33,542 nucleotides of DNA. Source: a candidate division WOR-3 bacterium. GTDB taxonomy: Bacteria > Hydrothermota > Tepidihabitantia > Tepidihabitantales > Tepidihabitantaceae. Every line of letters begins with the position of its first letter. Positions within the stretch are counted from its first letter, which is position 1. Positions 24,500-33,299 of the stretch are shown here, piece by piece. Both the position numbers and the translations under genes were made by a program. Below the pieces are notes generated by a model. The model was not told the origin of the DNA. It was given only the letters and a program-made list of their open reading frames with translations, and did no database searches. Location: positions 1 through 33,542 of the forward strand of contig VGIR01000029.1 in assembly GCA_016867815.1 (NCBI GenBank), read 5' to 3'.

Positions 24500-26809
24500 T
24501 CAGGTCTGCCGGTCCGGGCGGGCAGGCAGGGATTGGGTGAGTGCGCTGGTCAGTTTGACCGCACCCGCTGCCAGCGCTGCCAGGTGGATGCCGAAGACCG
24601 GCGCCAGCACGAGCGCCGTCAGGATTCCGCCGATGCCGCCGCCCACCAGGTCGAGGGCGGTGATGACGCCCGCACGCCGGGCAACGTGCTCCGGAGCGGA
24701 AGCGACGGGAGATGAGCGGGGAGCGATGAACCCGGCGACCGCGAACTGGAACCCGAGGCAGGCGCCGGCAAGGCAGTTGGTGAGCAGGAAAACCCAGGCC
24801 GGACCGGCGCGGATGAGGCCGAGGACGGCAGCGGCACACGCGCCAAGGAGAAGGTCGGAGATGAGAAAACGAGGAGTGATGAGCGCTGGGTGATGAACCC
24901 GGAGCGCCGAGTGAGTGCCGAGGAAGCCTCCGAGCACGGTGCCGAGCATGAACGCTACGACCAGCAGGGCGACGCCGGAGTAGACCGAGTCAAACCGCAC
25001 CTGCCAGGCGAAGATCAGCAGAGCCGATACCGCGGCCCCCGAGTAACCGGAAGTCAGAATCGCGAACCCGCGGCGGAAAGGCCGTCCGCGTACCCGCGCG
25101 CCCGCGAGGCCCGCAACCAGCATGACCAGGCTGAGAAGAAGTACGATGTACGATGAACGATGTACGATGTCCGACGAACCCAGCCGTGCGTACAGGGCGC
25201 CGAATGCCGGCGAGACCAGCCGATTCTCCCGCACCATGTTCAGGAACAACTCGCGCGGGAAGGCCGTCGTCGAGACGCCGAACGCCGAGCGCCGAACGTC
25301 GAACGCTGAGTCGATACCGCCCGCGGCCGGATGCAGGGCGGCGGCAAAGGTCCGCTGGCGGAACGGGTCGAGCAGGCTGGCGACATAGCCGGGATCGAGC
25401 AGCTTCGGCGGTTCTGAAAGCGTGGCCAGGCGGGAGACGAGAGCCTCAGCCGCGACGTTCAGCGCGCGGTCAGAGGCGAGCAGGAGCGGGAAATCCGCCG
25501 CCATCGGCTGCGCGTGCTCGAAGGCGGCCAGAAGCGTTCGCTGGCGGGTGGAGAGGATGCGCCCTGCGTCAAGAGAGAGACTGACCGGGTTTCCCGGTCC
25601 GGGAATCGCGAGGATGCCGCCGGGCGCGAGGCGCTCGCGGCAGAGCCGGTAGAACTCGGCGGCAAAGAGACGGCTGGAGCCGAGACTGCCGGGCGCGGCG
25701 TCGGTCAGGATGATGCAGTCGAAGGCGGCAGGGCGCGTACGGAGAAACATCACGGGGTCGGAGATGACGAGGGAGAAACGAGGAGGGGGCAGAGAAGAGT
25801 CGGACGACAGCGCAGCAAGAGACGTGCGAGCCAGCACCGGGTCGAGCTGGATGGCCACTACCTCGATGTCCGGCCGGAATCGGGAAAGCGCTGCCGGGAT
25901 TGCGAGGTCGTGGCCGAGGACCAGGACGCGGCAGGCGGCCGGATGGCAGAGCACCGGCAGCAGCGCCAGCTCCTCGATTCTCTCGCTCTGGGTCGGGGGA
26001 ATGGCCAGGGTCGGAAGTCCGTCGTAGAGGATGAGATGCTGGCCGGACCGCTCCATCCGGATGGTCTTGCCATAGGGCGAATTGGCGACCGAGGCGACGT
26101 GCTGGCCGCGCCAGGCCCTGCTCCACGCCCAGCGCTCAATCGGCAGGGCACACACCAACGAGGCAAGCACTCCCAATCCGAGGATCCAGGTTGCCCATTT
26201 CGTCCGTGTTCGTCCCGGTCCGATTCCCGCAGCCGCGATGAGCGGCAGCGCTGACAGCGCCACAACTGCCAGCGACGACAGGCGGTTGAGCAGCAGGAAA
26301 CAGGCCAGACCGCCGAGGGCCGTCCCGATGCCCTCCCAGACATAGGCGGAGCCGATACCCTGAGTCCTGCGGGCGGCAGCGGCCACGAACAAAGCGCCAT
26401 GGGTTGCTGCCGGAAGGAGCACGACCAGGAAGGTTGCCAGCAGCAGAAGCGGAATCGAGAGGGTTTCGCCCGGGAGGACGCCAAGCAGCGGACGCACCAG
26501 GATTGCCGCCGGCACCGCAGCGAGGGAGGTGAGGAGGGAGAGAGTGATGAGTGATGAGTAGTGAGCGATGAATGAGGAACGAAGACCGTAGAGCCGGGCG
26601 CCGAGGGCTTCGCACAGGACCCAGGCCGCGACCGTGACGCCGACGGAGAACTCGTTACCACCATACGCGGCCATAAGTTCGCGCAACAGGACCAGTTGCC
26701 CGGCAATCCCCAGGCAGCCGACGGCGACCAGCAGCAACGCCGACCGCCGACCGCTAACTGCCCACTCCCGACTCTCGATTCCCGACTCTCGACTCTGGAC
26801 TGCGAACAT
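24500..26809 (-). CDS. spermidine-synthase-like multipass membrane protein with repeat-tract insertions
   Basis: A 769-residue protein in three parts: an N-terminal membrane region of about six helices (from SALLLVAVGCLGIAGQLVLLRELMA to about 225); a soluble Rossmann-like domain (about 235-420) resembling spermidine synthases (NSPYGKTIRMER, LYDGLPTLAIP, RVLVLGHDLAIPAALSRF, FDCIILTDAAPG); and a C-terminal membrane region (about 545-760). This matches fused MFS/spermidine-synthase-like proteins, whose reaction is mostly unknown. The GxG of true PAPT enzymes is degenerate (LGHDL), so polyamine synthesis is doubtful. Several 7-nt repeat tracts are translated in frame: SRESGIESREW at the N-terminus, SSFIAHYSSLIT, SAFDVRRSAFGV, SSDIVHRSSYIV and RVHHPALIT. 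ATG start without ribosome site, 8 nt after a -10 box. Confidence 0.75.
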   Translation of the reverse strand: MFAVQSRESGIESREWAVSGRRSALLLVAVGCLGIAGQLVLLRELMAAYGGNEFSVGVTVAAWVLCEALGARLYGLRSSFIAHYSSLITLSLLTSLAAVPAAILVRPLLGVLPGETLSIPLLLLATFLVVLLPAATHGALFVAAAARRTQGIGSAYVWEGIGTALGGLACFLLLNRLSSLAVVALSALPLIAAAGIGPGRTRTKWATWILGLGVLASLVCALPIERWAWSRAWRGQHVASVANSPYGKTIRMERSGQHLILYDGLPTLAIPPTQSERIEELALLPVLCHPAACRVLVLGHDLAIPAALSRFRPDIEVVAIQLDPVLARTSLAALSSDSSLPPPRFSLVISDPVMFLRTRPAAFDCIILTDAAPGSLGSSRLFAAEFYRLCRERLAPGGILAIPGPGNPVSLSLDAGRILSTRQRTLLAAFEHAQPMAADFPLLLASDRALNVAAEALVSRLATLSEPPKLLDPGYVASLLDPFRQRTFAAALHPAAGGIDSAFDVRRSAFGVSTTAFPRELFLNMVRENRLVSPAFGALYARLGSSDIVHRSSYIVLLLSLVMLVAGLAGARVRGRPFRRGFAILTSGYSGAAVSALLIFAWQVRFDSVYSGVALLVVAFMLGTVLGGFLGTHSALRVHHPALITPRFLISDLLLGACAAAVLGLIRAGPAWVFLLTNCLAGACLGFQFAVAGFIAPRSSPVASAPEHVARRAGVITALDLVGGGIGGILTALVLAPVFGIHLAALAAGAVKLTSALTQSLPARPDRQT
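24871..24898. repeat. in-gene heptamer tract
   Basis: Four 7-nt units (gaggagt, gatgagc and variants) encoding RVHHPALIT in a loop between membrane helices. Confidence 0.5.
25142..25176. repeat. in-gene heptamer tract (tacgatg type)
   Basis: Five 7-nt units, tacgatg twice, aacgatg, tacgatg, tccgacg, encoding SSDIVHRSSYIV next to a membrane helix. Confidence 0.8.
25271..25312. repeat. in-gene heptamer tract (ccgaacg type)
   Basis: Six 7-nt units around ccgaacg, encoding SAFDVRRSAFGV in the linker before the C-terminal membrane region. Confidence 0.8.
26544..26578. repeat. in-gene heptamer tract (gtgatga type)
   Basis: Five 7-nt units, gtgatga twice plus variants, encoding SSFIAHYSSLIT in a loop of the N-terminal membrane region. 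Same unit as in the propeller-gene tails. Confidence 0.8.
26765..26806. repeat. in-gene heptamer tract at N-terminus (ctctcga type)
   Basis: Six 7-nt units around ctctcga/ttcccga, encoding the first residues after the start codon (QSRESGIESREW). Confidence 0.8.
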
Positions 26810-26817
26810 GGCTGCTT

Positions 26818-26845
26818 ATCGTAGGGCAGGCGAGCGGAGAGTCAA
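26818..26845 (-). promoter_or_regulatory. promoter of the membrane-protein gene
   Basis: Minus strand TTGACT (26845-26840), 16-nt spacer, TACGAT (26823-26818), eight bases, then ATG. Leader of at most 1-2 nt. Confidence 0.5.
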
Positions 26846-26850
26846 CGGCA

Positions 26851-26911
26851 GAAGGGATGAAAGGCGGAAGGGATGAAGGATGAAGAGGGAAGAGGGAAGA
26901 GGGAAGAGGGA
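26851..26911. repeat. heptamer tract between divergent promoters
   Basis: Four exact copies of agaggga at 26884-26911, preceded by degenerate agggatga units. It lies between the promoters of the membrane-protein gene and deoC. Confidence 0.85.
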
Positions 26912-26964
26912 ACTACCGGCTTCAGTTCCTTCTGTTTCATCCTCCTTCTTCGTTGTGGCAGGGC

Positions 26965-26992
26965 TTGAGTAGTTTCGGCTTTCTGGTAAGAT
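26965..26992 (+). promoter_or_regulatory. deoC promoter, leaderless arrangement
   Basis: TTGAGT (26965-26970), 16-nt spacer, TAAGAT (26987-26992), seven bases, then GTG. Confidence 0.5.
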
Positions 26993-26999
26993 ACCGCCC

Positions 27000-27686
27000 G
27001 TGGGTATCGCCCGGCTGATCGACCACACGCTGCTCAAGCCCGATGCCCGGCCGGAACAGGTCGAACAGCTCTGCGCCGAGGCGGTTGAATGGGGCTTTGC
27101 CACCGTCTGCGTCAATTCCTGCCACGTATCGTTGTGCCGGAGGAGATTGGAAGGTACGGCCGTCAGGGTCGGCACCGTAATCGGGTTTCCGCTGGGCGCG
27201 ATGCTGCGTGAGGCAAAAGCGGCTGAGGCGGCGGCCGCGGTCAATCTCGGCGCCGACGAACTGGACATGGTCATGAACATCGGCTGGCTCAAGACGGGCG
27301 CGGAAGAGATGGTCGTTTCCGACATTCACCGCGTGCTCGATGCAGCCCAGGCGCGAACGGTGAAGGTTATCATCGAGACCTGTCTGTTGACTGGGGCGGA
27401 GAAGGAGCGGGCGACGCAGTTGGTCGTCGAATCGGGAGCCGCCTTCGTGAAGACGTCGACCGGCTTCTCGACCGGCGGCGCGACCGTTGAGGACGTGATG
27501 CTGCTGGCCCGGGTTGCGGCCGGCCGGATCGGGGTCAAGGCGTCGGGCGGCATCCGCGACTACGCGACCGGCCTGAAGATGATTGAAGCCGGAGCCACCA
27601 GGCTTGGCACAAGCTCCGGCGTAGCGATAGTGAAAGAAGAAAGGAATCAAGGATTCGAGGAATCGAGGGGTCAAGGGCGGAAGTGA
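27000..27686 (+). CDS. deoC: deoxyribose-phosphate aldolase
   Basis: A 228-residue class I aldolase cleaving 2-deoxyribose-5-P to glyceraldehyde-3-P and acetaldehyde. Start IDHTLLKPDA, D89 in ELDMVMNIG, Schiff-base lysine K151 in AFVKTSTGFS, and K180 in IGVKASGGIRD are all present. The GTG at 27000 fits the family start, has no ribosome site, and lies 7 nt after a -10 box. The normal fold ends near GTSSGVAIV; the last ~17 residues (KEERNQGFEESRGQGRK) are read from an octamer repeat tract, so the original stop has been displaced. kbl follows after 73 nt. Confidence 0.93.
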   Translation: MGIARLIDHTLLKPDARPEQVEQLCAEAVEWGFATVCVNSCHVSLCRRRLEGTAVRVGTVIGFPLGAMLREAKAAEAAAAVNLGADELDMVMNIGWLKTGAEEMVVSDIHRVLDAAQARTVKVIIETCLLTGAEKERATQLVVESGAAFVKTSTGFSTGGATVEDVMLLARVAAGRIGVKASGGIRDYATGLKMIEAGATRLGTSSGVAIVKEERNQGFEESRGQGRK

Positions 27687-27741
27687 CAGACGCGAGTCGT
27701 CTTCCTCTGGAACCCTTGAATCCTGGACCCCTGGAATCCTT
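27641..27741. repeat. inverted pair of octamer tracts between deoC and kbl
   Basis: Left arm 27641-27675: 8-nt units aaggaatc, aaggattc, gaggaatc. Right arm 27707-27741: ctggaacc, cttgaatc, ctggaccc, ctggaatc. The right arm's reverse complement resembles the left arm, so a long imperfect hairpin can form. Confidence 0.65.
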
Positions 27742-27759
27742 ACGCTCAAGGAGGACTGA

Positions 27760-29010
<1,251 letters not shown>

Positions 29011-29026
29011 GTCACAATCGACAGCA

Positions 29027-29059
29027 GACGGGGCGGCGTCATGCCGCCCCGTCCCTTTT
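29027..29059 (+). terminator. kbl intrinsic terminator
   Basis: 11-bp stem GACGGGGCGGC-GTCAT-GCCGCCCCGTC followed by CCTTTTC. The duplicated copy at 32316-32340 keeps the stem but lacks the T-run. Confidence 0.85.
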
Positions 29060-29344
29060 CGGCACTCGCCACTCGCGTCCCTGATTCCAGAACTTCCGGA
29101 ATCCTGTCTTCTTCGCTGTCAGATTGCGGGTCCGGCCTGACTGTGATGGAAGATGGGAATCAGGGCGTCTCGCATCCTGTCCTGATCGCCGGCGGAACCA
29201 CGTGAACTGCCACCGGGATCCACGACCCGTGCGGTCTTCCTTCGTCCGCCGGCAGGGGTTTCCGGCCGCGCTGTACGGGAGAATGGCGGGTTGCCGCGCG
29301 GACGGGGCGGCCTCGCCGGGCCCGGCTCCGGGATGAACTCCGAC

Positions 29345-29372
29345 TTGCAGACAATCTGATTCTAGGTATAAT
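29345..29372 (+). promoter_or_regulatory. promoter of the sulfur-relay operon
   Basis: TTGCAG (29345-29350), 16-nt spacer, perfect TATAAT (29367-29372). Start site about 29379. Confidence 0.65.
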
Positions 29373-29500
29373 CCTATATACTTAGGTACGCATGGACCTG
29401 TTGAACAACGAACGACGCGTCGGATGCACCATCTGCCGGCCATGCTGAAGCCGGTCGTGGGCGCAGGGTTACACAAGGTCCATCGCTCAAAGGAGGTCCT

Positions 29501-30031
29501 GTGGATATGCAGAATGCGCTGGCTCAAGCGTCGGTCGCCAACTCCAACCCCAACGCCGTCAAGAACAAACTCTCGATGGTGGTGTTGAGCGGCGACCTGG
29601 ACAAGGTCTTTGCCGCTCTCATCATCGCCACCGGCGCCGCCGCGGCGGCCATGGAAGTCACCATGTTTTTCACCTTCTGGGGCCTGAAGGCCATCCAGAA
29701 GCCCGGCAAGTCGACCGGCACAGGGTTGATGGGCAGGATGCTGGCGATGATGAACCGCGGCGGCCTGAATGCGATCGGCCCCAGCCGCCTCAACATGGGG
29801 GGCCTCGGCCGGTGGATGTTCAAGCTGATGATGAAGCAGAAGGGAGTCGTGTCGCTGGAAGAGCTCTACGAGAGCGCCATCGACCTGGGAGTCAAGATGA
29901 TGCCCTGCGACATGAGCATGAAGGTGATGGAGATCGATTCCGCCGTGCTGCGGGACAATGTCACCGCGCCGGTCGGCGTGGCCACATTCATCCAGGAAGC
30001 AGCCGAAAGCAAGATCACGCTCTTCATCTAG
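29501..30031 (+). CDS. DsrE2-like (DsrE/DsrF/DrsH family) sulfur-carrier protein
   Basis: A 176-residue DsrE/F-fold protein of the longer, membrane-associated DsrE2 type (COG2210-like). It has SMVVLSGDLDKVFAALIIATGAAAAAMEVTMFFTFWGL (about 25-61), where the hydrophobic Ala-rich helix is typical, then a Met/Gly-rich middle, and the conserved cysteine C136 in VKMMPCDMSM, the presumed persulfide site. In sulfur-metabolising prokaryotes DsrE2 passes persulfide sulfur to or from TusA, whose gene follows after 29 nt. The GTG at 29501 sits 4 nt after AGGAGG; the ATG two codons later (10 nt spacing) is an alternative. First gene of a four-gene unit with its own promoter. Confidence 0.85.
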   Translation: MDMQNALAQASVANSNPNAVKNKLSMVVLSGDLDKVFAALIIATGAAAAAMEVTMFFTFWGLKAIQKPGKSTGTGLMGRMLAMMNRGGLNAIGPSRLNMGGLGRWMFKLMMKQKGVVSLEELYESAIDLGVKMMPCDMSMKVMEIDSAVLRDNVTAPVGVATFIQEAAESKITLFI

Positions 30032-30060
30032 CCGGACGCGCTACGCATAAGGAGAATGCA

Positions 30061-30300
30061 ATGAGCGACGAAATCAAGACCGTTCTGGATCTCAGAGGCC
30101 TGCTGTGCCCGATGCCGGTGGTCAAGCTGGCAAAGGCAGTTAAAGGTCTGGCCGCCGGCGAGTTGGTCGAAGCCACCGCGTCGGACCCGGGCGTGCTGGC
30201 CGACATCCCGGCCTGGTGCAAGAGCACGGGCAACGAGCTGGTGAAGATGGAGAAGGGCGACAAGGTCTTTACCTTCGTCGTGAGGAAACTGGCGGGCTGA
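30061..30300 (+). CDS. tusA: TusA-like sulfurtransferase
   Basis: A 79-residue TusA/SirA-fold protein. The N-terminal LDLRGLLCPMPVVKLAKAV contains the CPxP motif with the persulfide-accepting C16; the rest is the normal fold (EATASDPGVLADIPAWCKSTGNE). TusA proteins shuttle sulfane sulfur between partners. The context (DsrE2 before, membrane and Fe-S electron-transfer subunits after) points to sulfur-oxidation or sulfur-reduction trafficking rather than tRNA thiolation. ATG with AAGGAG 6 nt upstream. Stop TGA lies 2 nt before the next ATG, so translation is coupled. Confidence 0.92.
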   Translation: MSDEIKTVLDLRGLLCPMPVVKLAKAVKGLAAGELVEATASDPGVLADIPAWCKSTGNELVKMEKGDKVFTFVVRKLAG

Positions 30301-30302
30301 GC

Positions 30303-30941
30303 ATGGAGCTGACGCGATTCCAGGAAGTGGTGCACCTGATCGGCACGCCCGTGCTGGTCGGCCTGTACCTGGTGCGGCTGCTGCTGCTGCTGCGGGCGAA
30401 GATGGTCCGCGACCGGTCGCCCGACCCCAAGGGTGACCTGGCCCGCGGGGTCCGGGAGGCCTTTCTGACCCTGGCGGCGCCCTGGAAGATGGACAGCACC
30501 CGGCGGCACTGGGGGTTGTATCTGGTGTTCATGTTCCTACACCTGGGGATCGCCTTCAACATCACGCTGGCCTATCTCATCACCTACGCGGGGCCGTTCA
30601 TGACCGTGCCGGTCCGCTGGGTGTTTGCCGCCTTCATCGGGCTGGGCACGCTGGCCGGCCTCTTTCGCCTGGTCAGGCGGTCGATCCGGGCCGACATGCG
30701 GGCGATCAGCGCGTTCGACGACTACTTCGCGCTGGCGCTGCTCTTCCTCTTCAACGTCGGCGGCCTGCTCACCCTGCGCGGGGTGGAATGGGGCTCCTAC
30801 CTGTACTTCACGGTGGTGCTCACCTTCCTGGTTTACGCGCCGTTCAGCAAGATCCATCACTATCTCTACTACCCGTTCGCCCGGTTCTTCTACGGCCAGG
30901 ATTCGGCCCGCAAGGGCCTGTTCAACGCCGAGGTGCGCTGA
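30303..30941 (+). CDS. DsrM/HdrE/NarI-like membrane cytochrome b subunit
   Basis: A 212-residue integral membrane protein. Predicted helices lie at about 12-30, 71-95, 105-123, 141-158 and 166-183, as in the NarI/DsrM/HdrE family of di-heme quinone-interacting subunits. Candidate heme ligands are H11, H69, H80, H185 and H186 (RHWGLYLVFMFLH; KIHHYLYYPFARFF). It should exchange electrons between menaquinone and the Fe-S subunit encoded next. The ATG at 30303 is chosen because it begins the hydrophobic domain and lies 2 nt after the tusA stop; longer upstream extensions run through tusA in another frame. Its TGA overlaps the next ATG (ATGA-type overlap at 30939-30943). Confidence 0.82.
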   Translation: MELTRFQEVVHLIGTPVLVGLYLVRLLLLLRAKMVRDRSPDPKGDLARGVREAFLTLAAPWKMDSTRRHWGLYLVFMFLHLGIAFNITLAYLITYAGPFMTVPVRWVFAAFIGLGTLAGLFRLVRRSIRADMRAISAFDDYFALALLFLFNVGGLLTLRGVEWGSYLYFTVVLTFLVYAPFSKIHHYLYYPFARFFYGQDSARKGLFNAEVR

Positions 30942-32278
30942 TGGGTGTTTCCTCGAACGGCCACGTGAAGACCGCCCTGGGTGTGCTCGACAAGTCCCTG
31001 ACCCGGCAGATGGAGACCTGGCTGAACGTCTGCGCGCACTGCGGCATGTGCAACGACGCCTGCCACTACTATCTGGCCACCGGCAATACGAAACTGCTGC
31101 CCACCTACAAGACCGACAAGCTCCGGAACGTCTGGCGCAAGAAGCACGAGTGGATCGCCCGCGTCTTTCCCTGGTGGGTGAGCGCGGTGGACCTGACCGA
31201 AGAGAGGCTCAAAGAGATGTCGGAGATCGCCTTTCGCGACTGCACGCTTTGCGGCCGCTGCGTCGTCAACTGTCCCTTCGGGGTAGATACCCGCCAGATC
31301 ATGCGCACCATGCGGGCCATGGCCCTGGCCGCTGGCTACGCGCCGGAGATTCTCGACCAACTGGCCGACTCGGCCATCCAGCGTGAGGAGAACTTCGACT
31401 CGTTCAAGGAGTTCTTCCTCGACCAGATCAAAGCCATGGAGCCGGAACTGCGCGAACTGACCGGCGACCCGACGGCCGAAATCCCGATCGACAAGCAGGC
31501 GCGCGTGCTCTATGTTCCGCTCTCGGGCAAGCACACCATCCTGCCGGCAGCGGCGCTCCTGCACGCCGCGGGTGAGTCGTGGACATTGAGCAAGTTCGAT
31601 GCCGCCAACTACGCGGTCTTCCTGCACGACATTCCCCGGGCCAGGCGGATCGTCGAGCGCGTGGTCAAAGAGGCAGTGCAGCTCGGCGTCGAAGAGGTGG
31701 TCATCACCGAGTGCGGCCATGCCTACTCCTGCTACCGCTGGTCCGCGCCCAACTGGTTCGAGGGCGGGCTGCCGTTCAAGGTCCGCAGCATCGTCGAACT
31801 GATAGCCGAGTGGGTTGAGAACGGGGAGATTCCCGTGGCCCGGCTCGACTCAAGCGAGGTCGGCAGGCTGACGCTGCACGATCCCTGCAACTTGGGCCGC
31901 AACGGCGGCGTCTTCAATGAGCCACGCTCGGTGCTGAAGCAGATCGCGCCGGAGTTCGTGGAACTTGCACCGAACCGCAAGAATAGCATCTGCTGTGGCG
32001 GAGGCAGCGGTCTCGTCGCCAACCTGGACTATGAAGAACAGCGGCTAGAGGCCGGCAAGCCGAAGGCCGACCAGATACGTGCTACCGGTGCCAGGGTCGT
32101 CGTCGCCTCCTGCGACAACTGCCGCCACCAGATCACCGAGCTCAGCGAGCACTACAGGCTGGGCGTGGAAGTGATGGGCCTGGCAGAACTGACCGTGAAG
32201 GCGATGGTCAAGGCGGTCGCGGCCTCACCAAGATCGGCAAGAAGTACGGCATCCTCCACAAGACCAAGGATGAAGTAG
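30941..32278 (+). CDS. DsrK/HdrD-like Fe-S heterodisulfide-reductase-type subunit, C-terminus altered
   Basis: 445 residues. Two 4Fe-4S motifs: C31-C34-C37-C41 (CAHCGMCNDAC) and C101-C104-C107-C111 (CTLCGRCVVNC). Two CCG-type cysteine domains follow, TECGHAYSCYRW (about 262-273) and CCGGGSGLV with SCDNCRHQ, the site of the special cubane cluster in HdrB/HdrD/DsrK. With the preceding membrane subunit this makes a DsrMK/HdrDE-type complex that reduces or oxidises a disulfide or persulfide with quinone electrons; the TusA/DsrE2 neighbours suggest a sulfur-carrier substrate. ATG overlaps the upstream stop. From residue about 424 (KAVAA) the DNA is a copy of the kbl 3' end. A one-base deletion then changes frame, so the last ~17 residues ([17 protein letters not shown]) are not native. 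Confidence 0.88.
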   Translation: MGVSSNGHVKTALGVLDKSLTRQMETWLNVCAHCGMCNDACHYYLATGNTKLLPTYKTDKLRNVWRKKHEWIARVFPWWVSAVDLTEERLKEMSEIAFRDCTLCGRCVVNCPFGVDTRQIMRTMRAMALAAGYAPEILDQLADSAIQREENFDSFKEFFLDQIKAMEPELRELTGDPTAEIPIDKQARVLYVPLSGKHTILPAAALLHAAGESWTLSKFDAANYAVFLHDIPRARRIVERVVKEAVQLGVEEVVITECGHAYSCYRWSAPNWFEGGLPFKVRSIVELIAEWVENGEIPVARLDSSEVGRLTLHDPCNLGRNGGVFNEPRSVLKQIAPEFVELAPNRKNSICCGGGSGLVANLDYEEQRLEAGKPKADQIRATGARVVVASCDNCRHQITELSEHYRLGVEVMGLAELTVKAMVKAVAASPRSARSTASSTRPRMK

Positions 32279-32340
32279 TCGCCAAGTACGGCCTATAGGT
32301 TACAATCGACAGCAGACGGGGCGGCGCCATGCCGCCCCGT
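32210..32340 (+). repeat. direct repeat copy 2 (kbl 3' end plus hairpin)
   Basis: 131 nt, about 94% identical to 28921-29052, same orientation. It is fused to the 3' end of the DsrK-like gene and stops at the hairpin without its T-run. Confidence 0.9.
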
Positions 32341-32596
32341 ATCCTCAAGACAGACTGATAACAACGGCTTGGGTACGGGCCCGCGCTCAGCAGCACGGCC
32401 CTTCCTCGTTCATCGGCGGTCAGCTCCTCCGTCCGCCGCCCTGAACTCTGGATTCTCGTTCCTGAGTTCTGGACTGTCAGCACCCCGTTCTGATTGCACC
32501 TTCCTTGACTCCAGACCGGAACAGCATAGAGTTGCTGCAGGGCCGCACCGGCGACCGGCCGGCCGGCCCGAAGCAAAACACTAACAAGGAGTCGCA
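32279..32596. other. intergenic region after the sulfur-relay operon
   Basis: Holds most of direct repeat copy 2, a single decamer-type remnant near 32408-32420 (gttcatcggcggt), a heptamer tract at 32446-32480 (ctctgga type) and the promoter at 32505-32532. No gene. Confidence 0.6.
32505..32532 (+). promoter_or_regulatory. promoter of the beta-barrel gene
   Basis: TTGACT (32505-32510), 16-nt spacer, TAGAGT (32527-32532). Leader about 60 nt with AAGGAG. Confidence 0.55.
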
Positions 32597-33232
32597 GTGA
32601 ACCTACGAACCGTCATCGCATCGCTGCTGATCGCCGCGTCCCTGCTGCTCGTGACGCAGGCCCAGGCCGGCGCTGCGGACAAGCAGAGCTTCCTCTTGTC
32701 CGGGCAGGCCGGGCTGAACTACTACCTCAAGAGCGGCGGCCCGCAGGATTCCCCGACCTCCGGGCTGGACCTGACCATCGCCCCCCGGCTTCTCTATTTC
32801 CCGGTGAAGAGCATCGGCGTCGGCGGCGAGGCGAATTTCTACACGTACGCGAATGGCAGCAAGCAGACGAACATAGCTATCGGCCCGCGCGCCGCCTTCT
32901 TCCTGAAGCCCGACGCCAGCCACTACCCGCGCGCGTGCTGCCTGACCCCGTGGTTCGGCGGCAACAGCAGCTACTGGATGCCGTTCGTCGGCGTGTCGCT
33001 GATGTACCTGATGAACTCGTCTACCTACTCGGGCTACAGCTCGACCGCCTCCGGTTTCCTGGGCCGGGTTGGCGTCGGTGCGGCGCCGCTCATCGGCGAC
33101 CACGGTACCGCCTTCGTCGAACTCGGCTACCAGATGCAGTCGCTCACGCAGAGCGGCGGGAGCTTTGCCTCTGCCCAGACCAGCGGCAAGATATACCTGG
33201 AGGCGGGCTTCGGCGTCTTCCTCTTCAAGTAG
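32597..33232 (+). CDS. outer-membrane beta-barrel-like protein
   Basis: A 211-residue secreted protein with a signal peptide (cleavage near TQAQAGA-AD, about residue 27). The mature part alternates short strands and turns, such as FLLSGQAGLNYYL, LDLTIAPRLLYFP, IGVGGEANFYTY, TNIAIGPRAAFFL, GRVGVGAAPLIG and AFVELGYQMQSL, ending KIYLEAGFGVFLFK. The aromatic-terminated last strand is what small 8-stranded OmpA/OmpW-like barrels show. No specific family is recognised. The GTG start is supported by AAGGAG 5 nt upstream. Own promoter and own terminator: a single-gene transcript. A CC pair (RACCLTPW) mid-protein could be a surface-loop disulfide. Confidence 0.7.
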   Translation: MNLRTVIASLLIAASLLLVTQAQAGAADKQSFLLSGQAGLNYYLKSGGPQDSPTSGLDLTIAPRLLYFPVKSIGVGGEANFYTYANGSKQTNIAIGPRAAFFLKPDASHYPRACCLTPWFGGNSSYWMPFVGVSLMYLMNSSTYSGYSSTASGFLGRVGVGAAPLIGDHGTAFVELGYQMQSLTQSGGSFASAQTSGKIYLEAGFGVFLFK

Positions 33233-33249
33233 GCACTAAGGATTCCCGC

Positions 33250-33281
33250 GCCGGCCCTGCCACCAGGGCCGGCTTCGCTTT
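33250..33281 (+). terminator. intrinsic terminator after the beta-barrel gene
   Basis: 10-bp stem GCCGGCCCTG-CCAC-CAGGGCCGGC followed by TTCGCTTT. Confidence 0.7.
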
Positions 33282-33299
33282 GGGGGCCGCGCGAAATTA

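Larger units (their letters stand above)
29011..29500. other. intergenic region between kbl and the sulfur-relay genes
   Basis: Contains the kbl terminator, a loose heptamer tract (about 29063-29104), roughly 230 nt in which I see nothing, a promoter at 29345-29372, and a leader of about 120 nt ending in AAAGGAGGT. Confidence 0.6.

Noticed and set aside
24500-26809. Genuine spermidine synthase (speE)
   Set aside because: The SAM-binding glycine motif is degenerate and the domain is embedded between membrane regions; only the fused-family resemblance is supported.
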